NCBI GenBank assembly: GCA_027946555.1
Contig: JAPEVC010000152.1
Span: forward strand, 1 to 64,000
DNA length: 64,000 bases
From: Gnomoniopsis sp. IMI 355080
Taxonomy: Eukaryota; Ascomycota; Sordariomycetes; Diaporthales; Gnomoniaceae
Reading direction: 5' to 3'
Shown here one piece after another: positions 32,138-44,763 of the stretch. Every line of letters starts with the position of its first letter. Position 1 is the stretch's first letter. Position numbers and translations under genes: made by a program. The notes beneath the pieces were generated by a model that did no database searches, was not told the origin of the DNA, and saw only the letters and a list, made by a program, of their open reading frames with translations.

Positions 32138-35100
32138 TCAGCTGACTGTCATCAACTGCATACGTTGACCCAGTCCGTTCGAGTCCAGAGACTTTCGGGG
32201 AATTGAGGAGTGGCTCTTCTGGCTCTTGACCAGATGGCGCGGAGAGCCCGCGTCTGGGTCCGAGAAGACCCGGGTGAAGGCAGGACTGCCCCCCCGTCTA
32301 TGACGATCGACTCTCGGAGTGGACTGAGGGCTCATCGTCAACAACTCTTCGCGGCGCACAATATCGGACAAAGAGTGAAAAACCGTGCTGGCTCGCTTCA
32401 CAAGGTCCTGCAGGCTGTTGGTATCGAAAAACAGCTTTGCCTTGGACGGCTTCAGAGGCGAGTCCCGTGGACGATTGGGCTGCGCTCGCTGTTCTTCCAT
32501 GGCGGCGATGACAGACGAAACGACCGCGCCATCTGGAGTGTGAAATTCCCGCACACGGTCCGGCGTTCGAGGAGTATGTGGCCTCGTATTCGGCAGCTCC
32601 AAGGTCTGGCTGTTTCCGAAGATGTCGTCCTCTGGGGAAAATACAGATCTGCGTCGAACGACAGACCTCTCTTTGATGACAGCATTCTTCGGAATGTCCA
32701 GTTCACGGCCCTCAGCTGAGCCTTCTGGTCGGTCCAGCGTGGCACCATCGAAGCCTTCATCAAGAAACCGCTCGTCTATGAAGTCAGAGAAGCTGCTGTC
32801 GGTGCCACTCTCTTGCGCTTCCTCCTCGTCCGGCGACGCCAAGGCGATGATGTTCTCCGCCTCTTTCCAAAGTGATGCCGCCTGACCATCAAGCAGCTTC
32901 AGTTCTCGGCCTTGCCGAAAGAGTCGTTTGAGGCTATTGACAAGCAAGGAAAACTCTTTGAGTTGGCCCGAGTGTGCCTTGACAGTCGACTGTGTAGCTT
33001 GAATAGGCTTGGGAACGCGCATCGAGAGGCTCTTGGCAGGCCTGGAGCCAGATCCCGAGCCAGCATTACTAGCCTCCTCAAAGTCAAAGTCGTCGTCCCA
33101 ATCCTCGCTGGCGTTCTTGTTGGTTGGCGCCCAAGTGCCGAACTTCGGGCCACCTTTGGCAATCTCTTGTGGGTCGGGAACCACTGGCACACTCTGGCTG
33201 CGAACGTGGACAGCTGAACAGCATTTGCGGTTGCCTGGTCGGCTGCCTCGAAAATCCAGGTCCTGTTTCGCATGGGCAGTCTTTGGACGAGAAAATACTC
33301 CGTCGTCTTGCTCTTTAGAGGGCTCGGCCCAGTCGAAGAGGTTGCTCCTGGGCCGTTCAAGAGGACTAATCGTGTAGGCATCAGATGGGTTGCTGCCACT
33401 GAGGTGAGACAGTGTTGACCGAAGAGGAGGAGGGCTTTTGCCTCTTCGGGAGGTGAGGGAACTGGCGGGGGGCGACAAAGGGTTACTCAGACCTTCGTCG
33501 TCACTTCTTGCCCAATCGTAGTCGTCGTCCGTAGTGTCTATCGAAAGTCTTCCCATAGTCCGTTCACGAGCCCCCAGCGACAGCTGGAACTTGGCGATCT
33601 CAGTGGCCCGGTCGTCACCACCACGGACATCGGCTGCGATGCGAGAATCCCGCAGGCCCCTCATTGGAGTCAAAGAACCTTCGTCCTCCTCCAAGATCCT
33701 GGTGTCTCCGTCCCATGAGTTTCCCAGGATCTCTTGGATAGACAACCGCTTCGTCTTCAAATTGCCCGGCACACTGTGAAAGGAATCGTCAAACATTGTG
33801 TCCAGCGGTGTCTCGGCTAGCCTTAGCCTATCAGTATCGGTAGTCCGGAATGAATCAAACAGCGCATCACTCTTATAGTCCGTTTCGTCATCTCCAGAGG
33901 CCAAGCCAGGCACCGACATTTCAGAGCCTGCCAAAGTAGATGCACCCTCTTTGGAAACGGCCCTACTGTGAGATGGCAGCGATACTTCGAATGGCGCAGC
34001 AGTCGGGCTGATTTGAGTGGGGCTAGTTGCCTGGAATCCTGCAGAAGGTGGAGGAGATGGTCCCATGCGAGATAGATCCACTTCATAGTTGTGAAAACGT
34101 GAGAATGGCAAACCAGGTGATGCTGGATCTTGTAGACCATCAATTTTGCGCAAGTCCCGGTATCCTGACTTTGGTGGTGTGAACAATTCCTCCATGTTGA
34201 ATCGGACCCCATCGGATCGCGTGGCATCCTGTGATGCAGAAGACGTCGGATCTGATGCATAGCGTCTCTTCCCACTGTGATCTTCTGATTTTCGCTTTGA
34301 ACGGCGCAAGCTGCTAGCCCTGGCCTTCCACCCACTGCCCGAAGCAAATTGGGTCGAGAAAGATCGTCGGGCTTTTTTAGTCGGCGTTTCATCAGACTGC
34401 TCCAAAGATTCGCGTTCCCCAATGTGCGGGCTTTGCTCTGATGGGACGGAAGCTTCCGTTGTGACGGTCTGTTCGAATTCGGACTCTGCCACTGCCACAT
34501 CAAAGACATCCCCCGATACCAAATGGGGATGTATCAAGAATGGTACGGCCATGTCTCCGCGCCGCATTTGGATTCGCATACCTGGCATGTAGCTGTCTGA
34601 CGGGCTGCTCTCGTTGTTGGCCGCCAAAGGGCCTCGTCGCATAGTTCGCACCCTCCTCATGTGGAAGAACGACGTCCACCTCGATGAATCCTCGACCCTC
34701 CAAGGAGAGCTCACTTGTCCTGCGGTAGAGGCACGCGGCCGGAGAGACTGGTCAAACGACGCCTGGGAGGGCGGCGGGTTCAAGCCGGGAGAGAAAGGCA
34801 ATTGTTGGGCAGTCATGGACCGTTGATGGCTTGTTGCAGGTCTTCGGATTGTCGGAACTTGTCCCTTGGACCCGCGCCTAGCAAAGATGCTTTCCCGGGT
34901 GGTTCCCATCCGTTTGATGAGCTTGTTGGGCTGCACTGAAGGGCTGCTCGAAGTGCTGGGAGACAGCACGGGCGCTCCCGGTCCTTGGGCAGAAACCAAA
35001 GACGAATCCGGTCCTAGGCTCGACCTGGGGCTGTCTTGCTGTGCTGTAGGACGCAACGATAATCGCCTCATCCAAGAGCCATGGGAAGACAGCGAATCGC

Positions 35101-35775
35101 GCGCGCCTTCGATAGAATTTCCGGACTGCCCATCGCCTGCTCGTACGTACGACTGCCGCCTGACGCTTGGTGGTTTCGATGAGTTTATCTGCTTGCCCGA
35201 GGTGGGCGGGTGGCGCGGGGAACTGATGGGGTGTGAGAACAATGGCGAAGGGTGCGGCTGCTCATATTGAAAGTTGGGTCCGTCGACGGTCTGGGACAAA
35301 CGCAGGGCAGACGCCGTTCCTGGCCGAGAACTTGGAGGAGGTGTGGGAGACGATATCGAGTGTGGATCGTCGAAGCGAAAGTCGGAAAAGAGAAGTGGTC
35401 TCGTGAAGGGGGAAGACGGACGGGAGGAGGTCGGAGGGTTTGACTCGGTGGTCTGGCCGATGACCAGGCCTGTAGCAGCGGCGGCAACGACGGTGCCCGT
35501 TCCAACCAACTAATTAAGTGAAAATGGGATGGTTAGCTAGTTTCTTGGTTTTTTCTTTTTTGACCACCGCACAGCAATGAACGGCACAATGAAAGTGGAA
35601 TTGCACATGAAGCCAGGAATGGCAGGCTGTGCCAATTGTTCCAAAACAGTGGGATAATTCACTATGTCCCAGTTTCCTCACATGTGGGACCCACACCCGC
35701 GTCCGAGGACAGACCCAGGACATTAGACATAGACAAACAAATACAGCAAAAACTTACACTGGGGACTGCCTGCAT
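32138..35775 (-). CDS. Large disordered fungal protein of unknown function
   Basis: Minus-strand exons 35775-35758 and 35509-32138 give 1129 residues. The main frame has no ATG at its 5' end. A splice acceptor TTAATTAG just before it and an upstream exon of six codons (MQAVPS, then GTAAGT) give a phase-0 start, with a 248-nt intron. The N-terminus then contains a short hydrophobic stretch (LVGTGTVVAAAATGLVIG) that could be a membrane segment or a weak signal. Most of the protein is Ser/Pro/Arg-rich and disordered. An acidic motif EDWDDDFDFEE is followed by about 60 residues predicted helical (LKEFSLLVNSLKRLFRQGRE) that look conserved. The C-terminus is basic and Ser-rich. Function not recognised; a cell-cycle or polarity regulator is only a guess from the composition. 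Confidence 0.8.
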
Positions 35776-38700
35776 CTTGCCAGCTGCAATCTATCTGGAC
35801 GAGTCGAGATCGTCGTGGAGAAAAGATGGGGGCCAAGGGAATCGGGGGATCGGAGCGGTCGTGATTCGCATCGTCATGGCATTGTTCGACGAGATGAGGC
35901 GAGGAAGGAAGTTGGATTGGGAAGGGCCGGATCAAGGACGAAGCCAAATTCCGAGCCAAGGCGACTTTTCAGTCGCAGGATTGGGAATTTGAAGCTCGCA
36001 GGACCAGACCAAAAGGCGGAAATGGGAGGGTAAAGCACAGTCGATCAAATGCTTGCGGTATTGTCTGTGCTGGGGGCCTGGCTGCAGGGTTGGCAGTCAG
36101 TTCTCTGCAGAGTGTCTGTGTTAGCGGGACGGGCAAGATGGGATGACCCGCAGCTGCAAAGATTCGAGCGAGTCGACGTTTGAGGAACAGCAACTGCCAT
36201 GCAGCCACCGTTATGCCATGTACGACAATGGAGAAGGCGGCAAGCTTACTGGCTCGGGCGAGGGAGTTGGCGACCTAGTTGATGGACATGGAAGTTTCAA
36301 ATTGTTGATGACAGCGGAGCAAGAGCAACGAGAAAGAAGGTGAAAATGAATAAGGAATACACAATTGGAAGTGGCCCTTGGGGGAGGGGGGGTTGGTTTC
36401 GAGGTGACGCTAATTATCGATGGTGGCGGTGACGGTTACGATAATAGCTTCCCTTGACACCAAACCACCAACCACGCACACAAAACGATTGTGACGGGGT
36501 AAAAAGAACAGAAAGGAAAACAATATGGAATTGTAAAAGGGAATCCAGAGGTAGTGAGGTTGGAAGGAGGAGGAAGACAATGTGAGAGAGGGAGAGGGAG
36601 AGGAGGAGGAGACGTCAGGGATGGCGTGGGTGGAATAAAGTGTCATAAGCACACCAGCGCTAGAACAAGCAGCACCAGCGGCCAGGAAGGGCAGAACTTC
36701 CCGTCCAGGGGACACTTCTATGGTACACGGACACAAGGGGCGCAGACAGTGCCACGGCAAAGTACCGGACAAGGAGAGTGGACCCCGCGAGATCCTTCAG
36801 TTGGTGTTTGTGGACAGCAGCTGAGCATCGAATCAAAAGTAACTCACGCGAGGCTGTTGATGGGCAGGGTTTTGGGTCCCTTGCGCTGAACTCGAGGGGG
36901 GCCTTGATGTTAAGACCGAGGGTTGTGCCGGTCGTGACTCGTGGCAGTTCGTCTTGTTGTTGGTCGTCGGTCAGTATCGTAGTGATCAGAAAAAGGTCGA
37001 GAGTTGGTTGCTAGTAATCGTCGAGACTCGATATCGAAGGTGGACTGGAATGGAGGTGGGGAATCAAATAGAGACCAGATCAAACAAATCGGCCGGCCGC
37101 AAGAGAGGGGCCTACCTGGCAGTCGGTAGGTACCTGTTACTGGCGAGCCAGAGAGTTGTTTGTATGCGGATAGTGTGTGTGGCCTCGAACGGAGGATTTT
37201 TGTTTTGGGATCGATCGAGTGTGCCGCGTTCCTTGGTCACCTTTGAGCGCTCGCAGGGACCAGCTGCAGCTGTTCGCCTGTTGTGCGTACGACAGCCTCT
37301 GCTTGTGCTAGCCCCGGTTTGGCAAAGAAAGGAATGCCCCCAGAATACGCGCCAGGGAGCTGCAGGACAGGTAGGTATGAAGCGGTTATGACGATGGGTT
37401 ATTATTATCTCTTTTCTGGGAAACCCAACGAACACAGCTACTATGCACACACAAACTCTATACTATGGCTGCAGCGCATCAAACCATTTGCAACTGGCAC
37501 TTACACATTTATTACGAATAGTGCCCTCAATCCCATCTATCCATGCCCCCTCGAAGATGGAACTTGGTACCATAGTACATATACTCGGAGAGACAGGGGT
37601 CCTTCAGGAAGGTAGGCTACCCCTGCACGCCTACAGGCTTGTGGCCAGGATTCAGCATCGTAAACAAGCGCTGTCGCTACCAGACAGCAGGGAAGACGTG
37701 TTGACCTAACTGGCGGGAATCACCATGTGGACGGCACCGGGAAGAGCGTCAGAGACGGGCGACCAAGCCAAGACATCACCGTCACGACGCGAGCAATCTA
37801 ACACCTTGAAATCAAGACCAGAGACAACAACGCGCAAGTTTGCAATGCTAGCCTAGGTACCCTGGCCGTCGTGGTCCTCAGCAAAACGAGACTAGCACTA
37901 GTGGATATAGAGCATCAGTCTTATATTATCTATGCTACTATGCACAAGTAGCTGGCTAAGTAGCATGGTGTTGTGTACACCTTCACACGGGGGCCCAGCC
38001 AAAACAAGGATGACTTACTCCAGAATGGTTCCTCAGGAATATCGTGTTTGCAATTCCAAGCAATACTAACAACCAATGTCAGCTGGACCCCTTATCATAT
38101 AGTTGGTATAATATGCTTGCCCTCTTTCACTGGCAGGGCTGGCTACATGATCACTCGGACATAAAACTCCTGGATGCATATCATATCCGGACTGTAGCTC
38201 ATTGGCGTCATTCCTCCTGCATCTGCATACCACCCTTCGAAGAGCAGCAGCAGCAACAACAGCAGGGCAGTCATGCAAGTGTCCTCCGGGCGCCATCCAT
38301 CTGGTGGATTCCACTGGCCCAGCAATACCTAGCCGACATCCAGTCGCGTTTGGTCTTCGGGATCGATGAACCTTGAATTCAATCTTGCAATGCGGCACAA
38401 TCACATCCACCACGCACGAGCACGCAAGTCCAGGCACGTCGGACCCGGGCTGCCCGGCTCATCAGCACCCCTTGGCGCGTTGAGTTGGGCTGAGACTTAG
38501 CAGTATCAGGTAAGTACCGCGTAATCCATAGGAGGCTACTCGGATAGGGAATTAGATTTTTGCAAGCATAACAAAAAGACCCGCCCGCCGCCAGTCAATC
38601 TTGATTTCCACGGTCAAGTTCCAGAAGTGGTCAGCAGTGCAAGCATGGCTGGCCCTGCTCCACAACAAACCACATCAGCGCAAGTCCAAGTCACAGCAAG

Positions 38701-40758
38701 GGCCGCCCCAGCAATCCCCGGCTCCCACCGCCGCCTCTGGTAAAGTGGTGATGAGTTGGCAGAAAAGATCACCACCATAACGCCTCGGCTCTCCGTTATG
38801 CGGACTCGTGCTCTGAGGCTGGGCGACCCATTGGACCGCCTTTTTACAAGTATCATCGAGATTTGAGACCGAACGTGAAAGCCACCCCTATTTGGCCTTT
38901 TCACTAATTCAGTCTACTGCAAGCCCGCTGCGCTTTTCAAGTCCACGCTGCAGGGCACTTGAACAGTTCTGTCAAAGTTCTATTATATGCCAGGATACAG
39001 ATTTCCTTTTTCTACCAATCCAATTTACTGTCGTCTCACCACCAGGAGGTCAAGGTGCTCACTAGCCTGATGGTGTATTGCGGCTTGCAGGTACTCATCT
39101 CACCACAGAAAAACATTTGGAACTTGCCCAAAGCCTTTCTGAATTTTGTCACGACATCCGGCCATGCGAGTCTACACGACAGATTATGCAACATAATAGT
39201 GACCGGCTAGAAGCCGCGCACCAGATTTCCTGGTAAACATCATTTTTTCTCTCCAAAGGAAGCTACCTTCCACTAATGAATCGTATACACGAAGAATATG
39301 GACTTGGATGTCTCTCTCGACACAACATCAGGACCAATGGCCTAGTTTCCCCCGCATCACACAATGCAACATCCCGAGGTCAGCGAAGGTCACAGTCGCA
39401 GAGCTGAGAAAGCACTAGCTAGACATGTCGTGTGGTCGTGCGCGTCTCCCATCTTGCATCAGAGCCCCGCCCGCCGCTGACGCTCCACCGCAGCAGCAGC
39501 TTCATCAAAGGTGTCACTGAGATATATTGCTGATGATGGGATGACAAACAAGAGGAGAAAGATCAGTCCTGTGACAGAAAGGTCGGACGGCCACCGCGAC
39601 ATTTCCTAACGCGGAAGCCACCATGGGGAGAAGCTTAAATCCCAGACAAAAACCACGACTCCGTGATCCGCCACAAACAAATGCCTCCCACGTACACACA
39701 CATACATAGTACTAGTACGTATGACGGTGGCCGCGAGATCTGGCCCCGAGTATCTTTCTAGACCTTTTGTGTAGTAGTGGACAGTCACCCTTGTCATTGT
39801 TATTCGCGTGGCGGCCACAGACCATACTTTTGCACGTGTGGAACGCCACAACCACCTAGCCAGCTAGTTTTGACAAGGCATGGCTTGGTTGAAGGACAAT
39901 ATGCTGTTATTCTCGCGTCTTTTATTAGACCGTAGCTGTCTGTCACATACAAATACTTTCCTACCCCTGCGCGGTAAACGACGATCTCAAAGATGTCGTG
40001 AGCCCGCGCAACGACCCGAATATGGCACGATTGACCCGTTGCATTCCTACATGCCTCGTGGCACAGCTACCACCGCTCCTTCCCAGCGGCCAGAGATCGC
40101 TATGTGAGAGTCGCACGACGACGGGCAACATACGGTAACGAGGCTCACAGCAGCTGCCAATATGTGCCTACTAGCCACCCAGCCACCCAAGCCAACCATC
40201 ACTGCCCCATCCTTCCTACTCTGCAAGTACGGATCCGGAAGTGACGTCCCGACGGATGCCAGCTTCGCAAGGGGAAACAGCAAGCAAAGTTCGGAGTGCA
40301 AGTGCTAGGAACATTCACGCCGCCTGAGATGCCAACTGAGCTAGACCAAGAAGCAGAAGAGAAGGCTTCTTGGTACGTCTGATTGAGTTTGGCTCGTGAA
40401 TACCGAGACACGCCCGTAACAATGTCTCCAACTCTTCCTCTGCCTTGGACAAGACCTGGCCTGCTCGCTTATTCCCTGCAGTCTTCATATTGCATCATGG
40501 CCCAAACTCACCAGGCCCCCGGGCAATTTTCACCAGCCACCGGGGCGGGACCGGGCCCGGACACAACGAAACGGTGCCTTGCAGTAGCTGCGTCCGCGTC
40601 TCGCCGGCCATATTATCATCTAGATCGTCCATCACACTACAGGATCCCATGCAGCTCCCTCTGTGCTCAGGTGATCCGAACCCTTTCTCAGCTCCCAAGA
40701 TTCGTACAACGGCTTAATGATTATATACCTTGCCCGACGGCGCGCGACCCACTCCACC
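35776..40758. other. Left part of a 9-kb gene-poor region
   Basis: Includes the upstream region of the 1129-residue gene. Open frames are common on both strands because GC content is moderate, but none shows a domain, signal peptide or consistent intron joins. A polypurine tract rich in GAGGGA/GGAGGA lies at about 36576-36612. Half-site motifs occur at 37111-37136, 37370-37380 and 37851-37860. Confidence 0.45.
37851..37860. repeat. GCCTAGGTAC motif (variant palindrome)
   Basis: Variant copy of the dispersed CCTAGG-centred motif, in the gene-poor region. Confidence 0.4.
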
Positions 40759-41019
40759 ATGAAACGCAAGGTCACAGTGCCGAGTGGATCACGGCAAGCA
40801 ACAATAGAAAAGGCGCGCTCTCCCGTCCCGGTACCGATGAGCAGCATCAACACGACCTCGGTGCCCCCACCCGAGAATCAACATGCTGCCGGCCTGACGC
40901 TTGATTATCCTTCCCGTGCCTGGGCGGCGTCGTACAACCCGACGGATCAGCTTTTGACACACAAAGACCCTCTTGTCAAGCCCCATTGTCTCCCATGTCA
41001 TTGCATTGTTATTGAGTAG
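40759..41019 (+). CDS. Possible small protein of unknown function
   Basis: An 86-codon frame with a good start context (CTCCACCATGA) and plausible protein composition: a basic start (MKRKVTVPSGSRQ), a Pro/Ser-rich middle and an end with His/Cys (KPHCLPCHCIVIE). It stands alone in a gene-poor region, has no recognised domain, and other frames of similar length overlap it. It could be an orphan gene or chance; RNA evidence would decide. Confidence 0.22.
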   Translation: MKRKVTVPSGSRQATIEKARSPVPVPMSSINTTSVPPPENQHAAGLTLDYPSRAWAASYNPTDQLLTHKDPLVKPHCLPCHCIVIE

Positions 41020-41457
41020 TTCCGAAGACTTGTCTTGCCAAGGTAATCGGTAGCGAGCAGCAAGACTCAACCTGGAAGTCTCCATTCAGCAAAAGCCCGA
41101 GCGGTGGAGCCACTCATCTCCCCATCCCGCATCCCACCTCCCCCGCCAACCTGTTGTTTCGTGATAGAATTTGTGGAGAAGTCCATGCAACGCTCCTTAA
41201 AATCACCCGGGTCCGAATGGCTACCCCATAAGATGTATGTCAGCCGGGACTATTACCGCTCTGGGCTGGGTGAAGGCCTGTGCGGGGTACTGAAAGGACT
41301 AAATAGCCTCGTGGCTGGTTTTTACGCAAAGCACTTTGGCGGCCGCTGTGGCGCCACCGCCTCACTGCATCAGGTAATTTGTGTACATCCTTCTCTGCAG
41401 GGAATACCATAGGAAGCCAACTGCACAAGCACACAATAGCAGGCTGGCGGACTGGGC

Positions 41458-41499
<42 letters not shown>

Positions 41500-44400
41500 G
41501 CGAGACCAAGGGCAGCAAGGGAGGAAAGCATGCGATATGCGCTTCTGCAAGCTGCATGCATATGTGCAGCATGCAGGCCAGGCAGGCAGCAGGCTGGCAA
41601 GCGGCTAAGAAACGCTCTGCTTCAGAAGTCGTACATCAGGCCAACGAGAAAGTTTCCATGCCAACGGGTGTCTTTATTTGTAGACATCGCCGCCGCCGCT
41701 GTGTTGGTGTCTCAGCTGGAGTCGAAGCATGGCGGCTGGGTGGCTCCATCATAAGCAATCACTTTGTTTTCAGGCCCCTATTTACCTACGCGAGCAGGTT
41801 GCCGGACTTCCGGGCAGCCGGGGCGGAGGAGAGAACAAGCACCCTGGCGCCGCGCAACTGTCCCTCAGCAAAGATCGGCGCTGAACTCGGGTCCGTGGGC
41901 CTCTGGGGCGTGTGTCTTTTCCCGGAGAATAAGAAGAATTTAAAGTTGCCAAGGGCTAATCGCGATCAACAAGCGGTTAGGTCCCAAAATCCCAAGGGTT
42001 TGTTTAGGTTCGAAACGAACGTTTTTGCGAGTCTGTGCGCTGGACCAAGAAGAGCTCTTGCAACCATACATGGTTTTCGCCGTGACGATTTGTCTGAAGT
42101 ACATCAGCTCTGTGAGGCTGAGGTTGTTGCACGCTTTGCGTCGGCATACAGATAGATGGTCTGGACAAGACTTGCCGATCATGCCTCCTGAAGGATGCGC
42201 ATTTCATTTTGAGCCTCATCGCTTGCTGGTGTGGAGTCGAACTCCACTCTGGAAAAAGCACTACGTACTATGTAGATGCTAAAGTTAGAATGTGGGCATC
42301 CATTCCTTCTGAGTTGAGAAAAGGAAGTCGAAGCCTTGCAAAGTCATCCTTCTCTGCGACGCGAAAACCTTTCGATATGAAATCACCCATGCCCTTCCGG
42401 GCGTCGAAAGACTTCGGAGTCTAGACCGCCGATGGGCCTGCATGGACGCGCGGGCAATATCTGGGCGTACTCGACATCGGTAAGTCTTGAAACAAACTGG
42501 CAAACTGTGCTGAGACTCTATCAGGTTGGTTTCATGTGATCCGGAGGCGAATTTGATCAATGAGTACTATGGTATACATGGCATGTGTGCTCTGTGATTG
42601 TGGAGTTGCAACAAGCTTTCGCTCGTTCCGCTTCCCAGACCGAGAGTCCGTGGTCGGAGGGTGGTCAGTGATCAAGACAGTTGATCGTCGAGGTGCGACG
42701 AGCCCCAACTGCACCGAACATTAGACGAAGCTTATCAGACCCTGAAGCTACTATGTACCCGGTCAACGGAAGCACGGTGTCAGGTCAAATATCGACTTTG
42801 ACCACCGGATTGGTCAATTGAGTGTTGACCAGCTCGTGAGCGAAGACAGAGCAGCCAGGGTCCCTACAAGTAATGAGGTAATAAACGGCCGGGAAGCTCA
42901 CCACAGATCAAGGACCGAGGCAGGAGAGAGGCACGCCAAGATACGAGTGTGCTGATATGAGACAATAGTTTCTTGATGATCAACGACACATTGAGCAACT
43001 GTATGCAGTATTTGAGGCGGGTGTTAATGTCGACGAGACAAACCCCGCAGTTCATACGAGGTCGAGGAGAATAGCCGAATATGCTGGCCTCCATAAGCAT
43101 CTCAGCATTCGACAAGGGATCCTGCTGAGATCTTGGCTGGATATCCGGCAGACTGGATGAGCGAGCACAAAAATAGCAAGTCTTTTGCAGGGCGGCCAGA
43201 CGTGCAGCTCGCAAATGCAACTCTGCAACACTTGCTGTCATGATGAGCCAATGACAACAGAGGCACAGTATTGAGATTGTGGCGCCGACCGGTGGATCTG
43301 AAGCCGACGAGCACTAATAGAGCAGGCCGATGCAGGGGCACTCTCAGTCATTGGTCAGACAATAGACGCGGGGACCCTGATCGACGCGGCTACCATAAAC
43401 AGCACGCAGTACACACGCGACCAGCACGCAATGTTTACCCCAATTCCAGGACCCTCTGTGTCTTCCGCCGCATGTCCATGTACTTGTTTTCTGGATGCCA
43501 GCATGCGCTGTGGGCAAGAACAACCACGATGCAGAGCGACCAAGTGCCAGGACTGCGGTGGCCAAAGCGCAATTGGTAATCAAGGCCAAAATAATGCAGC
43601 CTGGACTGGTTACCTAAGTACTGTACATAGTCATACTCAGTTTGTACGGGAAGAAGCCCATTCAGCAAGTGTCACATGTAAACGGATCAAAAGCCCAATA
43701 TCAGATGCCTTCGTCACCTTGATCAGCGCCAGCTAATTTGATTGCTCCGGCAGAAAGGCCGTTTCGATAGTCAGCGTGTGGGAAGCTCAGTTTTCTTGAC
43801 AAATATCGTACGTTGCATCCGAATTGGTCAGAGCTGTCAACCAAGATCAGTCAATTGACTTGAACGAAATGCATTCAATGGCGCAGGTCCCTGCTTCTTA
43901 GCTTGCTTGCATGTGTCGACGATTGGGTCATATTAAACCCAGGTAGACGGGTCTCAAATCGATTATCGGAATAGATCATGGAACTGGAACCGTTACATAG
44001 GGTGCTCTTGGTTGATGCTGGCAGGCTGGATGGGGCCAAGAGTGTTCGTGGAATTAGATTTCCTTGCCTTTTCGCCAAACTGGCCAATGAAACAAGGAAA
44101 CAGGGCTGGTGCGGCTACTTCAACCCACAGCCGCGCCATACCTATTTGGGCTAGCTTGGCGTGGGGCGATTAGCTCTCAAACTCAACTTCAACTCATGAT
44201 TCTTGTTGCTCGTAGCTTCGGCTGGACTTGGTTATCACCGCCGTCTCAATCATTGTCACTTCGGGATCACAGACAATCGACCACTGAAACGTTGAAGGTT
44301 GGGGCTCGAGTTCCATCGTTAGAGCCTCCACACCGCTTCTCCCCACGGCAATTCCAATACGAACTGATTCTAGGCCAAGCTCCTCACTCAGCCTGCCCGC

Positions 44401-44763
44401 CCGCACTATCGGTTGCCCGTGAGAAGGATTGTTGTTACTCATCGGTGCTTGCAAAGGAGGTGATCGACAAAGGTTTCTCCTCGGACTCCGGATAGGCTTG
44501 GACCAAAACACCAGGGTTCAGTCACCAGAGACCAGGACCAATCTCAGCTCCTGCAGCTCGCAACTCGTCTAAACGTCGCTCACGTCACTCTTTCGATCCC
44601 ACCCGTCCAAGGGGAGAAACCGTGACATCAATTCCCTAAACCTTGTCATATTGTGGCGGTCCCAACTTGAGCCATCACTGGTCTAACGCATCCGCGGGAC
44701 AAGCAGTTTTATCTAACCAAGAATCACTGTTCCCCCCCCCCCCAACGCGCACCAGTCCCAACA
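41020..44763. other. Right part of the gene-poor region and Gcn20 promoter
   Basis: No gene supported. It contains a TGGC tetranucleotide microsatellite at 41457-41499 and short unsupported open frames. The last few hundred bases, including a C-tract at about 44731-44742, should be the promoter and leader of the ABC-F gene. Confidence 0.45.
41457..41499 (+). repeat. TGGC tetranucleotide microsatellite
   Basis: Nine uninterrupted TGGC units (41461-41496) flanked by imperfect GGC units. It keeps a long frame open across the region, which explains a spurious 258-codon ORF. Imperfect GGCAGGCAGC/GGCTGG repeats follow near 41578-41600. Confidence 0.95.

Noticed and set aside
41379..42155. 258-codon plus-strand ORF
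   Set aside because: It runs through the TGGC microsatellite, whose repeat lacks stops in this frame; the rest has no domain or sensible composition.
42231..42247. Perfect 7-bp hairpin GTGGAGT-CGA-ACTCCAC
   Set aside because: Short and isolated, with no U-tract or gene context; expected by chance in 64 kb.
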